Shown here: positions 16,044-24,672 of the stretch, in pieces
Layout of the letters: the number at the start of each line of letters is the position of its first letter
Position numbering within the stretch: position 1 is the stretch's first letter
NCBI RefSeq assembly: GCF_000428145.1
Contig: NZ_ATZJ01000015.1
Span: forward strand, 13,355 to 77,354
Source of the DNA: Chitinilyticum litopenaei DSM 21440
Lineage (GTDB): Bacteria > Pseudomonadota > Gammaproteobacteria > Burkholderiales > Chitinibacteraceae
DNA length: 64,000 nucleotides
Direction: 5' to 3'
Made by a program: the position numbers and the translations under genes
The notes under the pieces: generated by a model
Told to the model about the DNA's origin: nothing
The model's input: only the letters and a program-made list of their open reading frames with translations
Databases searched by the model: none

Positions 16044-18173
16044 ATGCCTTCCCCGTTTGCCGGCCTTCCGCGCCGGAAAGTTACTCCCCTGGCCGCCGCG
16101 CTGGCGCTGGCTTGCAGCCCTGTGCCGCTGCTCGCCGAAACCACTTTGCCCGAGGTGATCGTGACGGCCAATCCGCTGGGCAGTACCGAATTTGCCAGCC
16201 CGGCCAGCGTGCTGCAGGGCGAGTCCCTGTTGCTCAACGATGCCACGACACTGGGCGAGGTGCTCGCCGGTCAGCCCGGCGTGGCCTCGACCTCTTTTGG
16301 CCCGGGCGCCAGCCGTCCGGTGTTGCGCGGCCTTGACGGTGAGCGCATCCGCATCCTGCAAAACGGCGTCGGCGCACTCGATGCTTCCGCGCTGTCCTAC
16401 GATCATGCCGTTGCGCAGGATGTGGCCAGCGTCGAACGGCTCGAGGTGGTGCGCGGGCCGGCGACGCTGCTGTACGGCGGCAGTGCCATCGGCGGCGTGG
16501 TCAATGCGCTGGACAATCGCATTCCGCGCCTGCGCCAGGAGGGCACCAGCGGCAGCCTGCGCGCCGAATATGGCGGAGCGGCGAGCGAGCGCCTGCTGGC
16601 CGCACAGCTGGAAACGGGCAATGGCGAGTATGCCGTGCATGTCGACGGCTTCAATCGCCGCAGCCGCGATCTGCGCATTCCCGGTTATGCCTGGTCCGAG
16701 CGCCAGCGTGCCGGCCTGGCCGCCTACGCGCCACCGGCGCATGAACACGCCGGAGAACATGACGAGCACGAGGAACATGAGGAGCACGAGGAGGATGCGC
16801 TGGCGCAGGGCTCGCTGCCCAACAGCGACAGCCGTTCCTATGGTGGCGCCATCGGCATGTCGCGGACCTGGGAAGATGGCCATCTGGGGCTGGCGCTGAG
16901 CAGCTATCGCAGCAACTATGGCTCCGTGGCCGAAGAGGATGTGCGGCTCGACCTGCAGCAGGATCGCCTGGCACTGTCTTTCGCGCGGCAGGGGCTGGCA
17001 GGTCCCGTGCAGGCCATCAAGGCTGATCTGGCCTACACCGATTACCGGCACGACGAGCTGCATGGCGCGGAGGTGGGCACGACCTTCAGCAGCAAGGGCT
17101 ACGAGGGCCGCATCGAGGCGCGGCATGCGCCGCTGGCCGGTGCCGATGGCGTGGTGGGGCTGCAGTTCGGCCAGAACCGCTTTTCGGCGCTGGGCGAGGA
17201 GGCATTCGTTCCCGATACCGACAGCAGCCAGCTGGCGCTGTTCGCGCTGGAGCAATGGCAGCTCGCCGGCGCCCAGCTCAGCCTGGGCGGGCGTGTCGAG
17301 CAGATCAGCCACCGTCCGGATGGCGGCGGCAACCGCCGCTTTGCCCGCATGGCCGAGCGCCGCTTCACCGCCGGTTCGCTTTCGCTGGGCCTCGTCGCGC
17401 CGCTGGAAGCCGGCTGGTCGCTGGCCGGCAACCTCGGCTACAGCGAGCGTGCGCCCAGCACCTACGAGCTGTATGCCAATGGCCTGCATGTCGCGACCGG
17501 CATCTTCGAGCGTGGCGACCCGCAGGCCGACAAGGAGCGCGCCACTTCGCTGGATGCGGCCCTGCGTTTCCGCGATGGCGCCAGTACGCTGAATGTCGGG
17601 GCCTATGCCAGCCATTACGCCAATTTCATCGCGCTGGAAAACACCGGCCGCTGGTGCCATGCGCACGGCGATCACGATCACTGCAGCCGCACGCAGCGCG
17701 AAGGCGAACTGCCGGAATACCGCTACCGGGGTGTCGCCGCCCGCCTGTACGGGGTGGAGTTCGACAGCAGCTGGCGTGTCTTTGCCGATGCCGGCCGCAG
17801 TGTTGATCTCAAGTTCTGGGGCGATGTGACACGCGGTGAAAACCGCGACAGCGGCCAGCCGCTGCCACGGCTGGCGCCGCTGCGCGTGGCCGGCGCACTG
17901 GTATACGGGCAGGGCGCCTGGAATGTGCGCGGCGAAGTGCAGCATGCCGCCGACCAGCAGCGTGTGCCCGCCGGCGACAGCCCCACCGATGGTTATACCG
18001 TGGTGAACCTGGCACTGAGCTACCGCTTGCGCCAGGGCCGCAGTGACTGGCTGGCCTATCTGCGTGGCGACAATCTGGGCAATGAGGAAATCCGTTACGC
18101 CAGCTCGCTGACCCGCGACATCGCGCCACAAGGCAAGCGCAGTGCGCGGCTGGGTTTGCAGGTGATGTTCTGA
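16044..18173 (+). CDS. znuD: TonB-dependent zinc receptor, ZnuD-like
   Basis: A 709-residue outer-membrane receptor. The start at 16044 has GGAGCAG upstream and opens a signal peptide (to about residue 31, PVPLLA); the mature protein has a TonB box-like LPEVIVTANPL. The plug has SRPVLRGLDGERIRILQNG and VERLEVVRGPATLLYGGSAIGGVVN. Two barrel loops are rich in His/Asp/Glu: HEHAGEHDEHEEHEEHEED (about residues 234-252) and the cysteine-bracketed CHAHGDHDHC (about 538-547). These loops are the hallmark of ZnuD, the zinc (and possibly haem) receptor of Neisseria. The protein ends in LGLQVMF, a normal barrel C-terminus. Regulation by Zur is expected but no certain operator is seen. Confidence 0.9.
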   Translation: MPSPFAGLPRRKVTPLAAALALACSPVPLLAETTLPEVIVTANPLGSTEFASPASVLQGESLLLNDATTLGEVLAGQPGVASTSFGPGASRPVLRGLDGERIRILQNGVGALDASALSYDHAVAQDVASVERLEVVRGPATLLYGGSAIGGVVNALDNRIPRLRQEGTSGSLRAEYGGAASERLLAAQLETGNGEYAVHVDGFNRRSRDLRIPGYAWSERQRAGLAAYAPPAHEHAGEHDEHEEHEEHEEDALAQGSLPNSDSRSYGGAIGMSRTWEDGHLGLALSSYRSNYGSVAEEDVRLDLQQDRLALSFARQGLAGPVQAIKADLAYTDYRHDELHGAEVGTTFSSKGYEGRIEARHAPLAGADGVVGLQFGQNRFSALGEEAFVPDTDSSQLALFALEQWQLAGAQLSLGGRVEQISHRPDGGGNRRFARMAERRFTAGSLSLGLVAPLEAGWSLAGNLGYSERAPSTYELYANGLHVATGIFERGDPQADKERATSLDAALRFRDGASTLNVGAYASHYANFIALENTGRWCHAHGDHDHCSRTQREGELPEYRYRGVAARLYGVEFDSSWRVFADAGRSVDLKFWGDVTRGENRDSGQPLPRLAPLRVAGALVYGQGAWNVRGEVQHAADQQRVPAGDSPTDGYTVVNLALSYRLRQGRSDWLAYLRGDNLGNEEIRYASSLTRDIAPQGKRSARLGLQVMF

Positions 18174-18230
18174 AAACGGCCGGAGCAGCGGATTGCTCCG
18201 CTGCCCCGGCTGTCTTTTTGTGCGCGGAGC

Positions 18231-21200
18231 TTAATCGATGAGCACGCTGGCCGCCTGGCTCCACGGCGTCCAGTTCAGGCCGGTGTCGCGCACGCGCACG
18301 CGGTAGTACCAGGTCTCGCCCGACCTGGGCTGCAGCGCTTCCGGCTTCACGTCGCCATAGCGGTCATACGCCGAGCGGTGCGTGCACTGTCCGCCGCGTG
18401 CGCCGCTGCTTGTCCAGCAGCTTGGCCCCTTGGCGAGGCTCCAGCGCTCGAAGTCGTCGTTGCCGCCATCCTTGAGCACCTCGCGACTGGCCAGCAGGCT
18501 GCCCAGCTCCAGCCGGTTGACGCTCTTGCCGGCACGGGTGTCGGCAAACGATGCGGTGCTGCTGCTGGTGTAGAACCAGTTTTCGCGGCGCGTTTCATTG
18601 CCCCAGATGTCGAAGGCATCGCTGAAATCGGGCTGGCGGGCGAATTGCCAGTGCGCCTCAAGCACCTCGATGCCCGGCGGCGGCAGCATGTCCAGATTCA
18701 GGCCGGCAGCCGAGCTGCGGGGCGGATTGCTGCTGACCAGTTGCGGTGGCGTGTCGATGCGCGCACTGGTGAAGGCCATGCGGTCGGTCAGCGGGAAATT
18801 CGTGTCGCTGCCGGCCGTGCCGCTGCTGCGCCGCTCCAGCGCCAGCCCGGTTTGCGGGCCGAAGCGGAAGCTCAGCGTGTTGTAGCCGAACTCGTCGCGG
18901 GTGATGGTGAAAATGCCCAGATCCTTGCCATCGCTGCCCTGGTTGCCGCCACCCTCGAGCGCGCCGCTGGCGCTGGCCGCGTTCAGCCACAGATGCTTCA
19001 CATCCTGCGAGTGGCCGCGCGCATAGCTGTGCACATGGCCGAACAGATTGCCGGTGATGGCCTGGCTGCGGCGGCTGTAGTCTTCCAGCTCGGCGACGAA
19101 TTCGCAGGCCGCGATCACTTCGCCATTGCGCCATTTTTCCGACAGGCAGGGCGCGTGGTCGATGCTGAACACGAAGGGCGCGCCAGCCTGTTCGGCCCGG
19201 GCGAGCTGCTGGCGGAACCAGGCCAGCTGCTCGACGCGGAAGGCGTCCCAGTACATCGACAGCGGCGTCCAGTTGCCGTGCGTGTGGCGGCCGGAAATCG
19301 GCGTCGAGTCGAGCACCAGCAGCTTCAGTCCCAGATAGTCGGTGGCATGCCAGAAGCCGCGATAGCTGGCCGAGCCATTGTCGGGCAGGCCGGCGAAATA
19401 CTTGCGGTAGCTCTTCATCGCATTGCCGATATTGGGTTGCGCCAGAATGGCCGGATTGCCCATTTCCTCGCCGAAATACTCATGATTGCCCGGTGCGGCG
19501 ATCAGCGGCACATAGGGCGTCAGCGCCTGCATGCGGCCGAAGAAGTGATTGCGCCACTGCTCGCGCGAATTGCCGGAGGCCACCAGATCGCCCGACATCA
19601 GGATGCCGGCCAGATTCTGCGCGCAGCTGACCGGCCGGGCGGCGTCGCAATCGTGGCGCATGATGCCCTTGTTGACGATGTCGTTCAGGATGGTGCCGCG
19701 CCCGTCCTGCGTGTCGCTGAGCACGATGAATTTGGCCTCCTCGACGCCATCGCCGGGCCTGGGCCAGGTTTTGAAGGCGTAGCGTTGCGAGGTATAGCTT
19801 GCAGACCAAGATGCAGCATTGGTTGTGACGTAATACTCATATAGAGTATTTGACTGCAGGCCGCTCAGGCGCGCGTGATAGACCGTGGCGTCGCTGGCAT
19901 GCGGCAGGGCATCGACGCGCAGGAATACATCGCCGCTGCCGTAGCGGCGCACCCAGACCTGCGGCTTGAGCTGGGCGGTTTCAAACATGACCACCATGCC
20001 GTCGGGCGTTGGCGCCTGCAGCGACGGCGCAATGGTGAAGGTTGGCGCGCCGTTGCCCACCGGCGGCTCGGTGCCGGGGGTGCCGGTCGGCGTCGGCGTG
20101 AGGGTCGGTGTCGGTGAGGGCGAGGGCCTGGTTGTCGGCACGGTGGTCGGCGGCGGATTCAGCGCGGCCAGCGGCGCCCCGGCGCCGGCCAGGCTTTGCG
20201 CCTCCGCGTCGCTCAGCACGCGGTTCCACACGGCGATCTCGTCATATTCCAGCAGGAAGCGCTCGGCCGGGTAGCGTGCGTAGTAGTCGCCGCGCGCGTC
20301 CTCGTTGAAGGCCCAGCGCTTGAACGCGGGCTGCACATTGCCCAGCGCCGCGTAGTTCAGCGTGATGCTGTTGAGCTTGCCGCTGGCGTCGGTGGCGCGC
20401 GCCCTGAGCGTTTTCGCGGCAGCATCGACGCTGATCGCCACATAGACCCAGCCGCGCCCGGTGGCCGGCAGATAGCCGTCCACCCGCTTGCTGCCGTCAC
20501 CGATATTGATCTTCAGCCGGCCATCGTTGTTGCGGCCGATCGAGATGCCGGGGTTGAGCCCGGTTTCCCAGTCCTTGTTGGTGGCGATGCTGGCGAGCTT
20601 GCTGCCCATGTCCTCGGGCATGCGCAGCCAGAAGCCGATGCTGTAGCTGCCGGAAAGCTCGCGCGGCAGGAAGAGCGCCGTGCCCTGGCGGGCATCCAGC
20701 GCCGCGCCGGCGGCAAAGCGGCCGGCCGGATGAGTGAGCGGCCCCACGACCTGCAGCGGCACATTGGCCACGCTGTCCTGCGTGTTGCCATCCAGGCGGT
20801 AGTAATGCTGCAGGCCGGTGCCCAGCGAGGTGGCCGGAAGCGGCGGAGCCGGTGTGGCGCTTGGCGCCGGAGTCGGTGCGGCGGTGGGGGACGGCGTTGC
20901 GGCGGGTGTCGCGGTCGCCGTGGGGAGTGCGCTCGGCTCCGGACTGGGCGTGCTGGTGGGCGTGGCCGTTGGCGTGATGATCGGGGTGGGCGTGATGCCC
21001 GGCGTTGCGGTGCTGGAGGGCACGACGCAGGGGCCGAGTTTTTTCCAGACATCCCACTGCCCGGAGACCTGCGGATTCTCGCCCTGCGTCCACCATTTTG
21101 CCTCGTAGCTGACGCCATGCAGCGTCACCCGCGCGCCGCCCAGATAGGTATTGCCGGCCTGCCATTGCGGGTAACAGTCGGCCCAGGCGGCCGGCGCCAG

Positions 21201-21239
21201 TGCGCCGGCGAGCAGCAGCGCGATCACGGATTGATGCAT
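18231..21239 (-). CDS. Secreted modular phosphoesterase: CBM5/12 - LamG - metallophosphatase
   Basis: A 1002-residue exported protein; start at 21239 with GGAGGAAG upstream. Order: signal peptide (1-20, ending AAWA); a chitin-binding type 5/12 module (about 21-70: WQAGNTYLGGARVTLHG, YEAKWWTQGENP, WDVWKKLG) with two cysteines; a Thr/Pro linker (about 72-128); a LamG/concanavalin-like domain (about 133-335); a second Thr/Pro linker (about 345-375); a purple-acid-phosphatase-like Fn3 domain (about 385-470); a calcineurin-like phosphoesterase (about 485-745) with SDTQDG, SGDLVASG, GNHEYFG, SIDHAPC and GHVHSY metal-binding motifs; and a C-terminal Fn3-like part. It probably hydrolyses phosphoesters while bound to chitin-like polymer outside the cell. 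Linker DNA is highly repetitive. An AT-rich patch at 19790-19838 matches the 49-bp repeat family. Confidence 0.88.
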   Translation of the reverse strand: MHQSVIALLLAGALAPAAWADCYPQWQAGNTYLGGARVTLHGVSYEAKWWTQGENPQVSGQWDVWKKLGPCVVPSSTATPGITPTPIITPTATPTSTPSPEPSALPTATATPAATPSPTAAPTPAPSATPAPPLPATSLGTGLQHYYRLDGNTQDSVANVPLQVVGPLTHPAGRFAAGAALDARQGTALFLPRELSGSYSIGFWLRMPEDMGSKLASIATNKDWETGLNPGISIGRNNDGRLKINIGDGSKRVDGYLPATGRGWVYVAISVDAAAKTLRARATDASGKLNSITLNYAALGNVQPAFKRWAFNEDARGDYYARYPAERFLLEYDEIAVWNRVLSDAEAQSLAGAGAPLAALNPPPTTVPTTRPSPSPTPTLTPTPTGTPGTEPPVGNGAPTFTIAPSLQAPTPDGMVVMFETAQLKPQVWVRRYGSGDVFLRVDALPHASDATVYHARLSGLQSNTLYEYYVTTNAASWSASYTSQRYAFKTWPRPGDGVEEAKFIVLSDTQDGRGTILNDIVNKGIMRHDCDAARPVSCAQNLAGILMSGDLVASGNSREQWRNHFFGRMQALTPYVPLIAAPGNHEYFGEEMGNPAILAQPNIGNAMKSYRKYFAGLPDNGSASYRGFWHATDYLGLKLLVLDSTPISGRHTHGNWTPLSMYWDAFRVEQLAWFRQQLARAEQAGAPFVFSIDHAPCLSEKWRNGEVIAACEFVAELEDYSRRSQAITGNLFGHVHSYARGHSQDVKHLWLNAASASGALEGGGNQGSDGKDLGIFTITRDEFGYNTLSFRFGPQTGLALERRSSGTAGSDTNFPLTDRMAFTSARIDTPPQLVSSNPPRSSAAGLNLDMLPPPGIEVLEAHWQFARQPDFSDAFDIWGNETRRENWFYTSSSTASFADTRAGKSVNRLELGSLLASREVLKDGGNDDFERWSLAKGPSCWTSSGARGGQCTHRSAYDRYGDVKPEALQPRSGETWYYRVRVRDTGLNWTPWSQAASVLID
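19790..19838 (+). repeat. Intragenic 49-bp GGGTAT-type element in the phosphoesterase gene
   Basis: The plus strand reads AGGTATAGCTTGCAGACCAA at the left and TTGGTTGTGACGTAATACTC at the right, 49 bp overall like the intergenic copies. In the protein it encodes the part around EYYVTTNAASWSASYTS, just before the catalytic domain, with codons rare elsewhere in the gene (CTA, ACA, TCT, GCT). Confidence 0.45.
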
Positions 21240-21601
21240 CGTTCTTCCTCCATTTCCTTGTTGGTCGGGCCCTGTGCCTGTCCGGGCCGCTCGGGGTAAT
21301 GGCGGGGATGCTAGTCCTGCGCTGTGGCAGGGCTGTGTCGGCTGACCGGGGTGCCGTGGGGCGGCCATCGGTTTTTTTGCGGCATTTGTCACAGGCCTGC
21401 AATGCCGCCGGCAATTGCTCGCGCTTGCGAAGTTGGGCGCGCCGGCTATGCATGCGGCATGCCGGCGGCTATCGTGGCAGCAGACCAGACCATCTGGCGG
21501 CGGCAAAGGCGCAGGCGGAATGGCCCGCGCGCGAGTGGCGATCTGTGTGTGCTTGCCCGCTGGTCTGGTCGGGCTGTGTCCATCTTTCCTGCGAGGCTGT
21601 C

Positions 21602-22228
21602 ATGCGTCTGGCTTATCCGAGTGTGGTCCTGCTGTCGCTGGGCGTTGCCGCCTATGCGCTGGTGCTTTACGGCTTCTTTCCGCCGGGCATGGCGCTGCAC
21701 CCCGACATGCGCGCCAACTTCGAGGCGCAGCGCATCGGGCTGTACCTGCATGTGTTTGGCGCCTCCTGTGCGCTCCTGTTCGGGCCCTGGCAATTTTCGC
21801 GACGCCTGCGCGCGGCGCGGCCCGCCGTGCACCGCTGGCTGGGGCGTGCCTACCTGCTGCTGGGTGTCGGCGTAGGCGGCATGTCCGGCCTTTACATGGC
21901 CTTTCATGCCTTTGGCGGCCTGCCGGCCAGGCTGGGTTTTGGCGTGCTGGCGCTGTGCTGGCTTGCCAGCGGCTGGCTGGCGTATCGCGCGATTCGCCGT
22001 GGCGACGTCGCGTTGCACCGGCGCTGGATGCTGATCAACTTCGCGCTGAGTTTCGCCGCGGTGACGCTGCGGCTGGAGTTGCCGTTGCTGATGCTGGCCG
22101 GACTGCCGTTCGTGATCGCCTACCCGCTGGTGTCCTGGCTGTGCTGGCTTCCCAACCTGTGGTTTGGCTGGCGACTGGGCCGCATGCCAGCCGGGACTCA
22201 GAGCATGCCGGCCAGAAGCCGCGCCTGA
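21602..22228 (+). CDS. DUF2306 family membrane protein
   Basis: A 208-residue protein with about six hydrophobic segments (from LAYPSVVLLSLGVAAYALVLYG). The pattern HVFGASCALLFGPWQF, VHRWLGRAYLLLGVGVGG and DVALHRRWMLINFALSFAAVTLR matches DUF2306, a family related to cytochrome b561-like/NnrS-type membrane proteins; conserved histidines lie in VHRW and LHRRW. Function is not established. The start at 21602 follows GAGG by 7 bases. The upstream 360 bp between this gene and the phosphoesterase start hold the divergent promoters and nothing else recognised. Its stop abuts the stop of the DUF1513 gene on the other strand. Confidence 0.8.
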   Translation: MRLAYPSVVLLSLGVAAYALVLYGFFPPGMALHPDMRANFEAQRIGLYLHVFGASCALLFGPWQFSRRLRAARPAVHRWLGRAYLLLGVGVGGMSGLYMAFHAFGGLPARLGFGVLALCWLASGWLAYRAIRRGDVALHRRWMLINFALSFAAVTLRLELPLLMLAGLPFVIAYPLVSWLCWLPNLWFGWRLGRMPAGTQSMPARSRA

Positions 22229-23272
22229 TCAGTCCGCCAGAACCAGATGGTTGTCCCAGCGGCGGCCTGGCAGGCCGGGCAGTTCGTCCAGAGTGCCGAA
22301 GGTCGGGTCGTAGCGATAGAGCCCGCCCTGTTCGCTGCTGATCCATGCCTGGCTGCCGTCGCTGGCGACGCCGGCCGGGCGCGGGACGATCAAGGCCGGC
22401 AAGGGCGTGCCGTCGCTGCGCCAGCGCGCCAGCCGGTTGCCGCGCATCGCGGTGACGAGAAATTCATTCCCCACGGCTGCGACGCTGGCGCCGTAGCCCA
22501 TCAGGCCTTCCGGCTGCTCGGCCAGTTGCAGCCGGCCGTCGCGCAAGAATGCCAGCAGCGGCGCATCGCGGTGCGCGCCGGCCTCGGCGTATTCGGCCTG
22601 CAGCGCGGCGGCCAGCGTTCCGTCGCGGCTGCGTGCGAGGTGACGGATGCTCAGCGCCTTGTCGTCGAGCACATGCTCGGCGAGCAGCCTGCCTGACGGC
22701 CATTCGAGCAGCACCAGCGAGGGCAGCATCCGCCCGCGGTTGAGCTTGGTGCGGCCGGTTTCCGGCAGCGTGAGGATGCCGCCGTTGGCGACCGCCAGTA
22801 TCTTGCCGGGGCTCAACCACAGCAATTCGTGCGGGCCGATACCGTATGTGGGTATCTCGTCGATGCGGCGCAAGGTGCGTGCATCGTAGCGGCCGATCAG
22901 GCCCTGGCTTGTTGCGTCGTCGTTCTCGGTGGTGAGCAGTGTGCTGCCGTCGGCGCTGAGGATGGCGTGGCCGAAGAAATGCCGGTCGAATTCAGCATCA
23001 ATCCGACGCAGCAGCTTGCCCTGCTGCCAGTCCACGCGCGCGAGCCAGCTGCCCAGCCGGCGGCTGACGACAAAGGCCTGCGTCGTACCGGGGATGGGAA
23101 TGACGCCATGCCCGCGTCCCGGCAGCGCGATGCCTTTGCCGTCGACAAGCCCGGCCAGCGGCTCGGCCTCGTCCCAGCTGGCGCTGAGCAGCCGGGGCCC
23201 GGGATTGCCGGCCGTGGCCCAGGCGGGCAGCGCGAGCGCGGCAAGGGTCAGCAGGAACTGGCGGCGATCCAT
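22229..23272 (-). CDS. DUF1513 domain-containing periplasmic protein
   Basis: A 347-residue protein with a twin-arginine-like/Sec signal (MDRRQFLLTLAALALPAWATA) and a beta-propeller-like body: HGVIPIPGTTQAFVVSRRLGSWL, FFGHAILSADGSTLLTTENDD, GIGPHELLWLSPGKILAVANGGI. These are standard for DUF1513, which occurs as the last gene of imelysin/di-haem iron-responsive clusters. Here it follows the second imelysin gene by 370 bp, a gap filled by nested repeat elements. The start ATG at 23272 is chosen over an upstream codon that lies inside the repeat. Role in iron acquisition is inferred from context only. Confidence 0.88.
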   Translation of the reverse strand: MDRRQFLLTLAALALPAWATAGNPGPRLLSASWDEAEPLAGLVDGKGIALPGRGHGVIPIPGTTQAFVVSRRLGSWLARVDWQQGKLLRRIDAEFDRHFFGHAILSADGSTLLTTENDDATSQGLIGRYDARTLRRIDEIPTYGIGPHELLWLSPGKILAVANGGILTLPETGRTKLNRGRMLPSLVLLEWPSGRLLAEHVLDDKALSIRHLARSRDGTLAAALQAEYAEAGAHRDAPLLAFLRDGRLQLAEQPEGLMGYGASVAAVGNEFLVTAMRGNRLARWRSDGTPLPALIVPRPAGVASDGSQAWISSEQGGLYRYDPTFGTLDELPGLPGRRWDNHLVLAD

Positions 23273-23291
23273 GTACAGCTCATCAATGTTC

Positions 23292-23645
23292 TTCCTGATT
23301 GGAAACCTGCTCGGCAAACACCAAAAACCTCTTGAACCACAGAGGCACAGAGCACACAGAGGAAAAAAACCTCCTGATTAGGTAGCTGCCTCAGCAAAGT
23401 ACAATTCGTCATTCCCGCGAAAGCGGGAATCTAGCTGCAATGCCTGTTCAAGCAGCGCTCTGGATACCGGCTTTGACCGAAGGGAATCCCCGTGGGACGC
23501 CGGTATGACGAGTTGCTGAGCTGGCTACCTAATCAGGAAAAACCTTGAGAGATGCAGAGGTTTGCTCCCGCTTTTCTCTGTGATCTCTGTGCCTCTGTGG
23601 TTGACTGGGTTTTTGGCCTCATCACATCCGTCGCCAATCACATCA
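23292..23645. mobile_element. Composite MITE-like element C (outer element, interrupted)
   Basis: The outer element has the same inner arms as copy A, AACCACAGAGGCACAGAG (about 23335-23352) and CTCTGTGCCTCTGTGGTT (about 23585-23602), and degenerate outer ends (CCTGATTGG left, CCAATCA right). It is split by a second complete element at 23373-23537. Its right end reaches the stop codon of the second imelysin gene. The whole lies within the presumed operon and separates DUF1513 from the other three genes. With the inner element it accounts for the 370-bp gap. Confidence 0.65.
23373..23537. mobile_element. Inner MITE-like element nested in element C
   Basis: A complete 165-bp element with ends CCTGATTAGGTAGCTGCC and GGCTACCTAATCAGG and a core GTCATTCCCGCGAAAGCGGGAATC like that of copy B. 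It is flanked on both sides by AAAAACCT, an 8-bp target duplication. Removing it and one AAAAACCT restores an outer element that aligns with copy A. Confidence 0.78.
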
Positions 23646-24641
23646 ATCGCCGTCGCCTTCGGTGAAGCCCAGCGTCAGGTCGAGCTCGACGGCGACCTCG
23701 TCCTGCAGCACGGTTTTCAGCGCGGACAGCGCCTTGCTGCATTGCTTGCGCGCGGCGTGGCTGGCTGCGCCGCTCGTTTCCAGCGGGTCGGGCAGTGCGG
23801 CGCAATCCTTGCGGGCGGCGTCAAAGCGAGCCTGCATCCTGGCGGCCAGATCGCCATTGAGCCTGCCCGCCGGGCCCGGCGTGGCAAAGAAGGCCGTCCC
23901 GAAGCCGCCGATCTGCGCGAGCAGTTGCGACTTGCTGCTGCCACTGCGCCATTCGATGAAATTGGCCGGTCTGGGCGCTTCGTCCTTGGGCAGGCGCTTT
24001 TGCAGGCCTTCGAGCGCGGCGATCATCAGGTTGATGTGCTCGGAAAGCAGGTTCTGGCGGAAGAAATCCGACTCGCCGCCCAGCTGCTGGCGATAGCTCT
24101 GCCAGCCGGCGTCGAGCGCGTGCACGTCGGATGCCACCTGCCGGCCGATTTCCGCCAGCATCGCGCAGCGCTGCGCGTCGCGCAGCTTGGCCAACTGCTG
24201 CGCCGGCTGCTTCTCGCCCCACAGCAGGTACTCGGCAGCGGCCAGGCCGCGCGTGGCGACATTGCCCAGCCGCTCGGCAGCAGCAAGGCCCAGGCTGGCC
24301 TCGATGTCGGCGGGTCGGGTCGGGCGGAAGTCGATCTTGCGGCCCAGGCGTTCAAGCACCATCGGCCCGCCCGATGCACCATCCATCGCGCGCCAGGCCT
24401 GGCTGGTGGCAAGCCAGGCCGCACGGGCCTTGTAGAGTGTCGCCTTGTCGGGCTTCGCGCACAGTGCTGCGCTGGCGCTGGCCAGCGTGTCGGCGGCCTG
24501 GCCCAGCGCGGCGTGGCGCGGCAGATAGCCGGCATCCAGCCAGCCGATAGACCAGGTGGGGCCCGGTGTTTGCGGCTCGGCCTGCGCGAAGGGGGCCAGG
24601 CTGGCGAGCAGCAGACCGGGGATCATCGTCTTCAGCATCAT
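23643..24641 (-). CDS. Imelysin family periplasmic protein
   Basis: A 332-residue protein with a signal peptide (to about residue 21, ending FAQA). Imelysin-type segments are AWLATSQAWRAMDG, GLAAAEYLLWG (the conserved GxxxxEYLLWG variant of the GxHxxE motif region) and a long helical C-terminus. It is the smaller, second imelysin protein that accompanies di-haem DUF1111 proteins in iron-responsive clusters. Start at 24641 has AAGGAC six bases upstream. It follows the di-haem gene by 31 bp, so the two are cotranscribed. The ligand is thought to be iron for the family; this is not shown by sequence. Confidence 0.88.
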   Translation of the reverse strand: MMLKTMIPGLLLASLAPFAQAEPQTPGPTWSIGWLDAGYLPRHAALGQAADTLASASAALCAKPDKATLYKARAAWLATSQAWRAMDGASGGPMVLERLGRKIDFRPTRPADIEASLGLAAAERLGNVATRGLAAAEYLLWGEKQPAQQLAKLRDAQRCAMLAEIGRQVASDVHALDAGWQSYRQQLGGESDFFRQNLLSEHINLMIAALEGLQKRLPKDEAPRPANFIEWRSGSSKSQLLAQIGGFGTAFFATPGPAGRLNGDLAARMQARFDAARKDCAALPDPLETSGAASHAARKQCSKALSALKTVLQDEVAVELDLTLGFTEGDGD

Positions 24642-24672
24642 GGTGTCCTTGGCAAGGGGATCAACAGCGGGA

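Noticed and set aside
15837..18131. A 764-codon open frame on the minus strand opposite znuD
   Set aside because: It is a GC-rich shadow: no conserved domain, low-complexity Arg/Ala/Gly content, and it lies entirely opposite a clear TonB receptor.
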